A stretch of DNA of 64,000 nucleotides, taken from NCBI GenBank assembly GCA_023079485.1, contig CM041115.1, forward strand, positions 42,711,805 through 42,775,804, read 5' to 3'. Source of the DNA: Archilochus colubris. Taxonomy: Eukaryota > Chordata > Aves > Apodiformes > Trochilidae. The notes under the pieces are model-generated. The model made no database searches, was not told the origin of the DNA, and worked only from the letters and a program-made list of their open reading frames with translations. Made by a program: the position numbers and the translations under genes. Within the stretch, counting starts at the first letter, position 1. Each line of letters begins with the position of its first letter. Below, piece by piece: positions 49,719-62,500 of this stretch.

Positions 49719-49831
49719 GAAGAGGGCTGAATCTGACTCTAGAAAGAGCAGCATACCCAACAGCAAGGAGGTCCCTTCTCACCATCCCACAGACCCAGTG
49801 GAGCTGCGACGCCTTAATTTTCAGACTCCGG
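49719..49831 (+). CDS. PTPRD: PTPRD exon: juxtamembrane region
   Basis: This 113 nt exon (phase 2 to 1) encodes '[20 protein letters not shown]' followed by '[17 protein letters not shown]' and the first base of a Gly codon. It is the cytoplasmic linker before the D1 phosphatase domain, basic and serine-rich. The acceptor is atgcag at 49717-49718 and the donor is G|gtaaga at 49832. The phase-1 end accepts the constitutive exon at 59450 and also the two candidate cassettes at 57270 and 58902. Confidence 0.96.
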
Positions 49832-51400
49832 GTAAGAGACAGTAATACACTGAGAGCTCTGTGATCACAAAATGATTAGTGGTGCTGTTGCAAAAGAGAA
49901 AGGCGGATTGTTTAGAAAAATATATCTTGATGACTTACGAGTTTTTGCACCATGTATTTCTTTGTTAGCTTTCAAAATAATTCTGTAATTTCTCTTCTTA
50001 AAGAAGAATCTTGCATGAAACAAAATTAATATTCTGTATGGAAGACTCCAAAGTCACATATATGGGTGTGTTTTAGATGCTAAAAATCCTAATTAAATAC
50101 AACAATGCTATAAGTTATTATTGGGAAATCAACATCCCTCTATTTTTTGATTATATTCTTACAGTTACTTCTTGGTAAATAAGCTTTCCTCTTATCTGCT
50201 GCATTATCAGATAATCCTTTAACATCATTGCAAGTTTCACTGCATCACAAATGCACAATACAGGAAAGAAATACCAACTAGTGAAATTATCTTGTCTTTT
50301 CAAATCAAGCTGTATGTTAGGTCCAAGGAGAATATGAACATGTCAGCAGTTCTGAAGGTAGAAGTAACACGCTACTCAATATTTCATTGACTTATTTTAT
50401 TTATTAAGCATTGTTTTGTTAAATCTGCTTGGTTTGATAATCAAGGAACACCAGGAGGCAAATACTTAAAATACTATTAATTTTTTACCATCTTTTTATG
50501 AGTCTACTTAAAAAAAATACTTTATTTTGATCATTGTGTGTACCAGCAGACTTGTTTTCTATTGTAATAGGGTTACACACAGTAGCCATCTGATACTAAT
50601 TATGTACCAAATACTCCTGAGCCTTCTGTTTGTAAAATATATTAAATTAAGTACAAAATATAAATAATTAAAGTTCATAAAGTCAGGAAATTAAGTACTT
50701 GAGATGTTGAGAGACTGGGTGCAGAAACTGACATCCTAACTATTACAAAAGGATTAATTGAACTTTTGAATCTAATTTCCAATTTTTCAAACAGTGGCTA
50801 TATGAAGGAAGTGCTGCCCCATCAGCAGCATGTCAGCTACTGTACATCTTACGACCCCTGGGCATGGGTCAGGCCATTGTGTTACTCAGAATGCAACCAA
50901 GCATCAAGGAGGACATTCATACCCCAGTTTCGTCTTGCTGTGGAACAGTTGCTAATTAACATGTTCATAATATGTAATCTTAGTCCCAGTAAACCCAAGG
51001 TACAGTTCTTGTACTAGTTAAGGCAGAACCTCAGGTAAATCACATTTAAATCACATTTACTTCGGTTAGGGCTATTATATGTATAGATTCTCCCAGAATG
51101 CTCGTCCAACTCCACACAGTAACACACTATCAAATTACATGCAAGACAAAAAGGATACCAGTTTTGTGTTCTTTGTCTCCCACATGTTTATATTCTACCA
51201 GCCAGCAGAAATAGGCAGAAGGTTACTGCTGGGGCAAAGTAGGCAGCTGAGGGAAGCCATTAGGGCTGATGTAGTTATGTGTTGAGTTTCTTGTACTGAG
51301 AAATCTGCAGTCACCCTTCTAAAACAGTCTTTTCTACTCTGTAAGGTATTACTATTTCTGAACATCATCTAAAACCAAAATAAATGACAAAGACATAAAA

Positions 51401-52970
51401 GTATCACAGGATGTTTTAGGTTGGAAGAGACCTCCAAGACCCTCCAGTCCAACCTTTGATGAACACCATTAGCTAACTACTAAACCATGTCCCTAAGAAC
51501 CAGGTCCAAATGCCTTCTAAATACCTCCAGGGATGGTGACTCCACCACTGTCCTGGGCAGGACATTCCAGTGCCTGACAACCCTCTCAGTGAAAAATGTT
51601 TCCTAACATCCAACCTAAACTTCTCCTGGCACAGCTTCAGTCCATTTCCTCTGGTCCTATCACAGTTCTCTAAAGAGAAGAGGCTGTTTCCCTCCTTGCT
51701 CCAACCTCCCTTGAGGTGGCTGAAGAGAGCTCTAAGGTCTCCTCTCAGCCTCCTCTTCTGCAGGCAGAACACCCCCAGCTCCCTCAGCTGCTCCACACAG
51801 GACTTGTGCTCCAGGCCCTTCATGAGCTTTGTTGCCCTTCTCTGGACACTCTCCAGCACTTCTGTGTCCCTCCTATAGTGAGGTGCCCAGAATTGAACAC
51901 AGTACTCAAGATGTGGCCTCACCAGAGCTGAGTACAGAGGGATGATCACCTCCCTATTCCTGCTGGCCACAGTGTTCCTAATTCAAGCCAGGATGCCAAT
52001 GGCCTTCTTGGCCACCTGAGCACACTGCTGACTCATATTAAGTCGACTGTCAAGCAATACTCCCAGGTCTGTAGCTTACCATGGGGTTGTTGTGACTCAG
52101 ATGCAAGACCTAGTTGGCTCAGTCACCAGCTGTGATAGGAGGTTATCTTCTACACACTCCAAGAATCTCTGGGTCTGCTCCCTGTCTGCAGTATTATGTT
52201 TCCAGCAGACATCTGATAAGTGGAAGTCTCCCAGAAGAACAAGGGGAAGCAAATCTGAAACTTTCCCCAGTTGCTTATAGAACACTTAATCAACCTCCTC
52301 ACCCTGGCTGGGTGGTCTATAACAGTCCCCTACCATGATATCTGCTTTATTGGCATTCCCCCTGATTCTTACCCATAAGCATTCAACCCTACGATCACCA
52401 TCATTAACGTGCTCAAGACCTTCCCTAACGTAGAGGGCCACACCCCTTTCTCTCCTTCTATACCTATCCCTTCTGAAGAGCCTATAGCCATTTAACCCAG
52501 CACTCCAATCATGGAGTGCATCCCACCATGTTTCTGTAAGGGCAATTATATCATAGTTTTCTTGATGGACAATAGCTTCAAGCTCTTCCTGCTTATTTCC
52601 CATGCTACGTGCATTAGCATAAATGCATTTTAGTTGCTGTACCTTTCTGCATAGGAAGGGTCTGGTCCCTACTGTTCATCATTGACTGGCCTGCAATTGC
52701 CCCTTTCCCTCTTCAAATCCAGTTAAAAGCCCTATCAGTGAGCCCTACCAGCTCCTGCCCCAGAATCTTTTTTCCCCTCTGGGAAAAACGCATCCTATTA
52801 TTTTTTCATAGCTCTGGTGCCTCGTATACCAAGTCATGATCATAGAACCCAAAGCCCTGTTGACAACACCAATCTCAGAGCCATGAATTGACCTTTTGGC
52901 TCTTCCTATATGTTCCTTCATTCATTGCTGATGACAGAGTGGTGAAGGAGATTTAATAATCAGCATATGC
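51401..52970 (-). mobile_element. CR1 LINE with endonuclease remnant and internal deletion, minus strand
   Basis: This is the longest transposon copy in the window. On the minus strand, 52286-52603 encodes an AP-type endonuclease start ('NYDIIALTETWWDALHDWSA') and 52097-52285 continues it ('LPLVLLGDFHLSDVCWKHNT'). Then 51473-51970 encodes the ORF2 C-terminus ('[20 protein letters not shown]', '[20 protein letters not shown]'). Almost the whole reverse-transcriptase core is missing between about 52000 and 52100, so the copy is internally deleted as well as 5' truncated. The 3' end at 51401-51420 is the reversed tail 'tatcacaggatgttttaggt'. Inactive. Confidence 0.93.
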
Positions 52971-55900
52971 CTAGTCAGTTCCTCTGCATGAGGACAGATG
53001 ATTCTGCATAGTTTCATTTTTTTTTTCGTTATGAAGGCATCCACAGTTTGCATAGAGCTTTGCAGGCACACAAACTGGTACACGTAGGAAAAAAACAGAA
53101 AGTTCCATAAGTGTTAGAGTGTTGGCCTGTCCACAGTGCCATTTTTCACTGAGAGGGGTGAAATAAAACAAAAACCCTACAAAATTTGGTGTTGTCATAA
53201 AATTTAATACTTTAAAAGATTTCTAAACACACTCTTTGTGTACTTGCAAAAATGCAAGTAAACTTATATTTTGTGTGAGGAAATCCAATTAGCTAAAACT
53301 ATCAAAATAACTTTAAAGCAAAACCTTTCTTTTTTTTGAAAGAAAAAGAAATTTTGATTTCCAACCACAAGGACAAAATATTTCTGATAGGCAGTAACAT
53401 TTTGAAAGAAATTATTGGAAAGCAAGATTTTATCTTTGGTGACATTTAGGCACAATTCTGTTGTACTTTTCATAAAACTGTCAATTCAACATTATGTCAT
53501 CAAAATCCAAAGTCTACACTACCAGCACAGCAGATATTTTGCTTGCCTTCCACTTGTGTTGTCCAGTCAACATAGAACTTCGTTCTTCACTAATGTGATA
53601 CTTACATAAAGGATTTTCTACTTTACCTTGTCCAGAAAGGATTGAATTAATTTCTGTCTTTGCTTCTCACAGTATGGAGTAAAATTGAGAGTTTGTCTTG
53701 AAGTTTGGAATAGCCTACAGGTTTTTGTCTGAGAACAAAATCCCATGTCTGTATGTGCTATCCAGAAATGCATATTTTTTAGATAAGCCCATATACCATA
53801 TGGGTCATAGCTGTGCTAAATTTTATTTGAGTATAAAAATATCTAATCTCCCAGTAGTATACAGGATTTCATTTATAAATCTATTATTCTCACAGAACTA
53901 GAGTAGCTAAAGAGAAGTAAGCTACATTTTTTCCCATTCTACAAGTTTCTTGTGAAATTCATGTTCAAAGTCATTAACCTTGTGTGCAAACTTTAGAAGA
54001 TTCTATGCCATATGGTAAAGGTAGGGCAGGGATAAAAATTAAGTCATTACAAAAGTTTTTCTCAAAAGAGGAAGCCCAGGTTTGCACAGAAGAAAATAGT
54101 CAATGTTAAGGAGATTGAGTGGGCAATGTGAGACCTAAGGCTCAGGCAAAGACTGCAATCTGTCCATCAGACTAAGACTCAATTTGAGTCATTCCTCAAA
54201 AGTTACCTTTTTTCTCCTTTTTTAAGTATACAATGCATCGCACTGATAAGTAGTTTGTGTAACTGGGTTCCAATTAAACAATTAAATTCATTATCTCTTA
54301 CAAACTAAATAGGATACTTTGAAATATAAAAGAAAAATAAATAGAATTATTACAGTTCTTCATTAAAAAATCTGTTTTTTTATTAGATCAGTAAGTGCTC
54401 ACAGAGCACTTTTTCCCTGGATTCCTAAGGAAGTTCCATTAATTTCCAAGACAAGATAGAAAAAGGGTAAAACATGTTCAGAAGAAAAAGGTGTAAATAA
54501 TAGGTGAGGTGTCTGTGTTTATTCACTTGCTTTGCAGGATAGCAGGAAGTCTCCTCCCTTAGTTTATCCATGCAGTTCCTGTTCACAAGAACCATTGCAA
54601 TACTGAAGGAAGTACTGCGGTTTGTCTCCATGACAAAACCAGACTGGAATAGCTTTCTGATGGGAAGCAATCTTACATATAGCTCTTCATGTGAACTTGA
54701 CTCACCTGGAGCAATTAGGCATCTAAAAGAGGTATAGGATTCAGAGTGCAAACTCTTCTCTGACATCTCGGTTGTTTTCAAACCTAGAAGGAGTCAGCAT
54801 CTGCTTAGCTGGGGAATAGAGTTGAATGTTCTGCTTCTCACAAGAGTTTTGGTTTAGTTTGGGTTTTTTCTTCTGGATTTTAGCCAACAGTTTTGCAACA
54901 TGTTATTGTATGGAACAATTTTATCTCAGGGTCTGAAAACTGGATGTCCCCTACTAACAATGTAGATGGATTTTACACCTACCTCAGAGCTAGGGCTTCT
55001 GCTGTGAGGCTACAGAGCCCCTAGGCTGCTTGGTAGAGCTAATACAGAAGAAAAACTGCTTTCATTCCTGAAGATTAATTAATTCATCTAGTTTTGAAGT
55101 GAATAATTCTTCTGCAATAAAAGTGCTATATTTTGCTATGTTATATGCCCATTGGTAACTGTATTAGGATAACCACTGCAGAACACCCTGGAGCTAATCT
55201 TGTGAGTTTAACCTGGCAAACAGGATGTAGGATGACTCTCTGCCTTAATTTTAACTGCATGAAAAAAAATGGTAGTTTTCATTTTTCAATTATACTAAAC
55301 GCATCATTGCTAAATTTTCACGGATGCCAAATCATACTCATTATGGTTGGCCTTTCATTTTTTCCATTTTCCAAGTCCAGACTTTAAATATGTCTTTCTT
55401 TCCACTTTTTTGTGAGAAGTCTAAGCATCAGTAACATCAACCACTGTTACTGATTCCTTCCTTTTTCTATAAAGGCACATAATCTTAATCAACATAGATT
55501 GGTGTGTGGGAAAGTATTTTATTAAATAAAAATGAGGATGCAATAAATCAGTTTTTAAAATCACAGTGTTACTTCATTGTGAACCTGAAATACAAGTTAT
55601 TTTGTAAAGTAATTTCGTTGAAAATAATGTGTCACATTTTCATTTCATCTAGATTGTAGTCTATATGCTAGCAACCATGCACTTGTTTTAATTTCCAAAT
55701 TCCTTCTTGTTTATTGTGGGAATGTCAGGCTGTAGTCCAAATTTCGAAATAAGTGTGTGCTAAATGTTTTAAAAAGCCCTTACAGGAAAACCCTGACAAT
55801 AAATAAAATCCTAATTTAATGCAGTAACAAGGCCAAAACACCCACTTGTTTCAATGGGCTGAAATAGTGTATTTAACAGGTTTAATGTGTTAATATGCAG

Positions 55901-57269
55901 ATGAATTCTGACCTCGCTCTCTCAATTTTTCCTTGAAATTGTGTCACATATGGTGTCTGATGTTCCTTAGTCATGTATTTACCACAGATTAATCGAAAGA
56001 TAATTCTGCACTGGTTTTACACCATACATTCTCAATGAATTCATGTGGAAGGGTTACTACTAGGCCGCATGAATTTAATCATATTAGACAACCTTCTACC
56101 AAATCTGGAAATGAAAGCTTTTTATGGGTACAGTTGCAGCTGTGTTTTGCATGTAGTGTTTTCTGGGTTGGTTTCGTCTTTGGTGTTTTTTTGTCTTTTT
56201 GAGGTTTTAAGTGTTTTTATCTCTTTGTTTTCTCATTTAGAAGAAGTTTGAAAGCATGTTTTCAGCATGGTGTTTCTTTTGACATTCTAGCATGTCACAG
56301 GATCTGTTGTAATTTAGCTGTATTTGTCTTTAAGTTTTTTTTTGTTTACATAGCGTATGTTGAGTGATGTGGAGGTGTGTCAGCAAATAAGTGTATTTTC
56401 TTATTTGTAGCCACAAAAATAAGTATTTAGATATATTTTGGGTGTGGTTTTGGAGTCAAGTTCTACACCTGCTCTTCACATGCAATTCACACTAAGGTCA
56501 GTAGGAGCCTCATGCTTTTGCATGAGATATGATGAGATCTTAAAATGTTCATTCCTAGCATATTCTGCTATGATGCTTGTTATGATTCATAGACTAATTA
56601 CATAGCAGACATCCCCCAGCAGTTCTTTTGAATATTAACTTCTTTTATCATTTCAGTAGAGCTCATTTCATATATTTAAAAGATGAAAATATATCAAATG
56701 TTATTATTTCATAATTTATCTACAAAATACTATTTTAAGAAAGTAAGTGTACAGGTGTGTCTAAAAGGAATTGTGGACAAAGGGGTTATATGAAGTCAAA
56801 ATTTGCCAGATTCTGAAGCTCCAAGTAGTTCATTTTTTTTCTTTAGAAAAGAAAGTTTATGTCAAGTTTACTTGCAAGTGTTTAATCTAAAGTCTCCCTG
56901 TAAAAATGTCAGGTGGCATACAAAGAACCATATAAACAAGAAATAGTTTTAAAAAGAAAGGATATGCAGCATTTTTAAAACAAAAATCTTTCGCAATAAG
57001 CTGTGAAAACATTGGTATTGAGATACATGTTTATGGCACTGGTGATTAGTCAGGTTCATCGTGCAATGAGCAAGTCTCATTCTTTTTGGTTTTACATCCT
57101 TTATGTTTACAGTAGAGTAACCAGACCGTTAAACATCTTTTCAGTTGAGTTTCCAGACACTGTTTTGTGCATGTCTGAAGTGCCTGTATGTACAAGATTG
57201 ATTGATTATGATGGTCTACTGCTGTTACTAATATGTTTCCCATTTCCAATTGGCTTTTACTTTTTACAG

Positions 57270-57389
57270 CTTTGAGCAGTAATTCAGTCCCCTACGCCTC
57301 CCTGATTGGCTCTGTGTCCTCCCTCTCTAGCCAAACTACCACTCAGTCCTTATATGATAATAACTCTCTCCCACGATTCGCTCGAAAAG
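57270..57389 (+). CDS. PTPRD: Candidate 120-nt cassette exon of PTPRD (juxtamembrane)
   Basis: Preceded by a branch-like TACTAAT (57225-57231), a clear pyrimidine tract and acceptor tttttacag (57268-57269). The next 120 bases are open in the phase demanded by the flanking exons (phase 1 to 1) and encode 40 residues, including 'LSSNSVPYASLIGSVSSLSS' and 'TTTQSLYDNNSLPRFARK'. GC content is visibly above the intron around it. The putative donor is AAAAG|gtctaa, which is weak, as alternative exons often are. Inclusion would add a Ser/Thr-rich segment between the transmembrane helix and D1. I do not recall this exon from mammalian PTPRD, so it may be new, lineage-specific or false. Confidence 0.5.
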
Positions 57390-58901
57390 GTCTAAACATC
57401 TTTGTCTCTATTATTTTCTCTGTTCAAGCACTGTTTTAGATGTACATCAGTTCACCTCCATCTCTGGATCAATCTAGAGTTCTCTTGTGCCTTTTCACTC
57501 ATATATTTTTCCATAGGGGTGCTTGATCTGGATCAATTGGTGTAATTACTACATGACTGTCACCCACATTTATTTTGAGAATAGCCAAGTTCTGTTAAGT
57601 GAAATTTATAAGGTAATGGGAGAAAAACAGAACTGATTCGAATAAATTAGTACTTGCAGACTAATTTGTTAATTGAAATTTGTGAGAAACCTCCCCATTA
57701 TATCTGAATATTCTGCTTTGTTAGTTGACTGACTGCTCGCCTTATTAACTAGTTTACATAGTCTCTATCACAGATGTGCTACGAAGGTAATAAATAAATA
57801 AATATGGTTAGGGTCAGAAGAATTAGGGCCAGTCTACTGAACATTATTTTTGACTCATACCAGAGCCATACTAGAGTATGATGCCTGAAATGTCAAAGAA
57901 ACAAAAAAGAAAACAAGAATGCTTAAAAATTTAAAAAGAGAGAAGTATGCTATCGTGTGACTGTGTTGTAACCACATGGTCATTTCAGCTATGTGTAGAG
58001 GAAATGCAAGTTAGCTGTCTTAGGCATGCTCTTAAAATTCACGGTGACAAAGCAAACTGCATTGTGTGACATGGCTTCCAGCTTGAGCCCCCTTGAATCA
58101 TCACTGTTTTGTTTGGGTTTTTTGTAATTTCAAGAGATCCTGGGGTTCACTAGCTTGTTTTTTCTAGCCAGCTCTGATTTCTTCCCACAAGCAATTGAAA
58201 ACGCACTTTCATTTTAGGTGTGATAGTATAAAGCATGAAGAGAAGAATGTAAGCATTTTGGAGAAGGGTCATCATGAAGACTGTTAGCATGGAACAAACA
58301 AGTTCACAAATTTTTGTCTGGCAAATCTGTAGCTGGCAGATTGTTCTAGTTGACCCCACATCTTTTCTTGGCTTTCTTTTACTTTGCTTTCACTATACCC
58401 TGGTTTCCCATCTCTAACTCTGACTCCCAGCTCCTCCTCTTCTTTTTCACTCACTGTCTTCATCAGTGGACAAAGATGTTTACACCTGAAGTAGATTGTA
58501 GGTACTTCTGGGGGTTGATAAATGGGGTTTCACATTAGGCATATTTTAAGGTACTAGTGCAGTCAGTATATATGTCCAGCCAAGCTCTACAACCCCTGCT
58601 CTACAATCTGCTACTAGTGAAAACATTTTTGAAGTTCTGATTGTCTGATGTCCAATGTTGTCTTCAGTGACTGTTGTCTACAAGCATGTTATTCTAGTCA
58701 TTCATAGTTGCATGTGAATGTCAGTCACCTCAAAAATTCATCAAATAAGTATTTCTAGTTTAGTCAGAATATGTAGTCAGTGTATGCCTTTATGCATTAT
58801 TATTAATCCTCAAGCTGTCCATTTCATTTTTTATTATTCCTTTTGTAAGTTAGCTTTATGTTAGTTCGAGGTTTCTTTGTTTTTTACCATTTCCTTTGCA
58901 G

Positions 58902-58943
58902 GTTCAGGTGTCTCCGGTTACCTTGGTAACCTTCATTCTTCAA
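58902..58943 (+). pseudogene. PTPRD: Diverged 42-nt PTPRD cassette exon (possibly decayed)
   Basis: After acceptor tttgcag (58900-58901) the bases read, in the required phase, SGVSGYLGNLHSS plus the first base of a Ser codon completed by GT of the next exon. Mammalian PTPRD, as I recall it, has a 14-residue cassette at exactly this junction with the same GYxGNLHSSS ending and length. Here the two acidic residues and a proline of that cassette appear replaced, and the donor is AA|gttcat, far from consensus. A second donor at 58926 (G|gtaacc) would give an in-frame 24-nt exon. It may be decayed, or spliced with the shorter end. Confidence 0.5.
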
Positions 58944-59449
58944 GTTCATTTTTCTTGATTACGCATAAGCCACTTTGTTTTCTGTCAAAAGAATTCTTTC
59001 CTCTTTAGGGCTTTTTCAGTGTCTGTTTCTCAAGTCACCTTTCCTCATCTGATTCAATGGAGTTTCCATTTCATGCAGTGCAGGAGAAGGAGTTTGAAAT
59101 GACATTAAGAGTCATTACTCAAAGCAGAGGTCAACTGTAAGGTCTAACTATTTCATTTTTCCATGCCTAGCTAGCCTTATTCACTCATATCACAGTAACT
59201 CTTTCCTCTACAGTAGGAATGTTAGCTTTGGGAATATGCTTGGTAACTTTTTTTAATTTGGCTTCAGAGCTCATCTATCCAGAGCATGTCTTGCTTTGAG
59301 TAACCAAACTATTTGCCTGCTTCTCTCACATACGACATCTTTATTAATTACACATTTCTAGCCATTCTAACTACTGCATTTTCTAAATTTTAGAGAAATG
59401 ATGTCAATGTAGTTTACTTTAAATTCTGTTCTTATTTCCTGTTCAACAG

Positions 59450-59547
59450 GTATGGCCAGTCATCCCCCAATACCTATTTTGGAACTGGCAGATCATATTG
59501 AAAGATTGAAAGCAAATGACAATTTGAAGTTCTCACAGGAGTATGAG
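59450..59547 (+). CDS. PTPRD: PTPRD exon: lead-in to D1 phosphatase domain
   Basis: This 98 nt exon (phase 1 to 0) encodes '[20 protein letters not shown]' followed by '[13 protein letters not shown]', including the helix-turn-helix wedge segment that precedes the D1 catalytic domain. The acceptor is caacag at 59448-59449 and the donor is gtaatt at 59548. The wording is diagnostic for PTPRD rather than PTPRS or PTPRF. The frame leaves the window open; the next exon, starting the D1 core, is not found before 64000. Confidence 0.97.
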
Positions 59548-62500
59548 GTAATTTTCACCACTTCTTGGTTATGTGTTTGTTCAAAATGTCATGCTTTCTT
59601 TTTCACTAGACACAGCATCTGGTTTTGTTAGTATACACTTTCTTCAATGGCAATATAGTCTATCTCAAAATTTTCTAGATAAAGCATGCACTGAGCCATC
59701 ATAAAAAGAATGCTTCTTTAGAGCATCTATGGGCAGCCATGTCTATGATCGAAGGAGTAGCAGCTCCCAGAAGGATCACCGACAATAATTTCTTTATAGT
59801 CTGTTGTGTCACTAATCCTTGCTTAAGACTCCTCAAGACTTCGTTAGCCTGACACGGGGAGTAAAAATTCATGTTGATCTCATTTTTCTACAGTCTGCAC
59901 ATTCGTTGCATTTGGAGGTTGATATGAACGCTAACACTACAATAAAAAAAACAGAAAAACTGGAGATTTTCATGTACTGTATGGTAGGGAGGTCCTGTAA
60001 ATGCCTGATGTAGTTAAAAAGCCTTGAAAAAAAAATGTTAAAAATTAATATTAACAACTATGATAGAGAAAACTGTTGCTTATTACTTAATAGAACATGC
60101 TGGTCAGAAAGACATTAAGACTGGTCTAAAAAATAATCTCATTAGATGTGAAAAGGAAGATCTACTCTCAGAAATACATGGAAATAAATTTGAAGAGCAT
60201 CTAAGGGTTGCAATTCCAGTCACAAAAAATGGGGAGTATCTTTTTGCATTTTGGTGTGTAAATCCTATGTTCTTAATTACAAAGATGGTAGCATATGGAG
60301 GATCAGACATGGAAAAATATGTAGCAGAATGTTGACCATAAAAAAAAAAGGTAACATTTGGTATAAATTTGACAATCATTTTGTGTTATACTATGGGCAT
60401 GCTCCTTGGAATATCTGTATAGAAAATCACATTTATTAACTAAAAAATGTTATTATAGGTCATATAATGTATAACATCCATAAAAAGAAATGGATGCTGC
60501 TGTAATATAACTTAAAAGTTTGGGTGTTTTGTCTTATCTTTATTAGTTAAATCATTAAAAAAATATTCAGAACATAATCTTATCCATTTATAGTCAGTGT
60601 TGCAAAGATACATTAAATCACTAAATATGTAGGATCTACTGTCCAGAACATTTTAACCAATCTATGCAAACATCTGAGCTTTCATATGTTTTTTTAATCA
60701 AAACCATCTAGGGCAGAGTGGTGTGACATACAAAATTAGAATGTTCACAACATCAGGTCAACGTCAAATTTCATTCTCATTGGTGTGCCCAAGGGCATTC
60801 AGCATTTCCCTTTCCCTTTGAAATCCCAGCTATCAAGATATTACTTCATTTCCATCTTGTCCAAGGTTCATCCATTTTGAAACAGAATTAGTGAAAAGTA
60901 TTTCTATTTGATTTCATGCTCTTGTCTAGGTAGTGGACTAAGGCTGCAGCTTGATCATCACTGTAATTCATCTCTCTGGCCTGGCTGTGCATTCTTGTTG
61001 ACTCTCTTGTGCTGATCCTGGCACTAGCACATGTGCAGCTGTTCAAGGATTGTCTCAGGAAATAGATTCAGCTGAAAACTAATCGTTTTATTTGTCTTTA
61101 CTGTTTTCAGTTGGTTCAGTTCCCTGAACGGGCTCACCACATGGCTGCATGAGCTCTACTGCCAGCTAAAGGGAGCTGGTGAGAACATTTGTGGTCAGGA
61201 ATTAGGACCTTCTCTGTCAGCAGAAATCCTCACTAGTGTTTCTTGAAAGCAACTATACAATTCAAAGGCAGAAATGGGTACAGATGGTTCAGTTATCATC
61301 ACTTCAGATGATGCTTGAACTGGTGATAGAGAGGGAAAAAAGAGATACTGTTGTTCATCTTCAGGAGTTAGAGATGTAACGTGCAGCAGGAAACCACTGA
61401 CCTTTATTGATAGTATTGAAGTCCTCCAGTTAATTTTGATTTGGGAAAACAAAGCAGTTTTTATCGGTTACTGCTGATGATTTTTGTTTTTCAAAATGCT
61501 CTTGGCATCACATTATTTTATTTTACTTTTTATGGAATTTCTTACATTGCATGGATGAAATTACAAAAAAAATAACCTGATAGTATACATCAAATTGTTA
61601 TTGCAACTTTATGATACCGTGAGATCAAAAAATACATGTGTAACTTTCTGATGAACACTGACTTCTCATCTAGCTCATACAACTACTTTCAGGAGCTTAG
61701 TGCCATTTCACAATGTTTTAATCATTATTATCACATCCTACTTTAGTAACCACTTCAAAATAATTACTTGCTTCACAATTCGAATACATCTTTTAATATT
61801 ACATGACCCTTTTCCAGCTTTTCATAATTATGTGAATACTTGCTTCTGATCCATCCTTGCTCCTTTTCCATCCACAGAGTTTTGATCAGAATTTCTAATT
61901 GAAATGGCATGCAAGTTTGTTTTTCTCATTTTGGAGGAATAACGCTTCCATGCTTTTTTCCTCTTTCTCTTCAGACAGACAGAAACTTCCTCATCTCTTC
62001 ACTTCTTCCAAAAGAGAGGAAGTTCACTTACAGAAGTCATAAATCTACATGCTGTCTCCTGTGCTTATTTGTTTTTAATTAAAAAAAAAAAAACAAACTC
62101 CTTTGCACCCAAGGAGGTTCCTTGCACCCTCCTAGACAAGATGAAGGAATAGTTCTATGTATACCAGGATCATGAGAGAAGACAGGGTTGCTTTCTTCAA
62201 ATAATGCCAAATTCTACACATTATTTTCTATTTATCTGGCACAAAGCTTCCTAAACAGTGGGGGTTTTTGTGCAGATTTTGTTTTGTGTTTGTGCTTATT
62301 TATTTCTGAGTATGTGTTCCTTTTTGCTCTGTGTCAAATCTAGTTGAGAAATAATCTGAAATTGCCATTAAAGAAATAATAAGTCAAAACTGCATCTCTT
62401 GGTACTCTGGCTCTGAAACAAACCTTCAGGGTAATGTAGCAAGTTGAGAAAATAGATATTGCAAAATAATTATGTATCTGTATGCACAGTATAAACTACA

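Larger units (their letters stand above)
49832..59449 (+). other. PTPRD: Intron before the D1 lead-in exon, with cassette candidates
   Basis: A 9.6 kb intron, the longest complete one here. It holds a long minus-strand CR1 (51401-52970) and two phase-1 cassette candidates (57270-57389, 58902-58943). The stretches 49832-51400 and 52970-57269 are AT-rich unique sequence with nothing recognised. Confidence 0.85.

Noticed and set aside
54425..54781. 118-codon open frame on the minus strand
   Set aside because: No recognisable family, no promoter or splice features, antisense within an intron; composition is like chance AT-rich sequence. Worth only a conservation check.
61195..61452. 85-codon minus-strand open frame
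   Set aside because: No family resemblance and no transcript features; isolated in the last intron.
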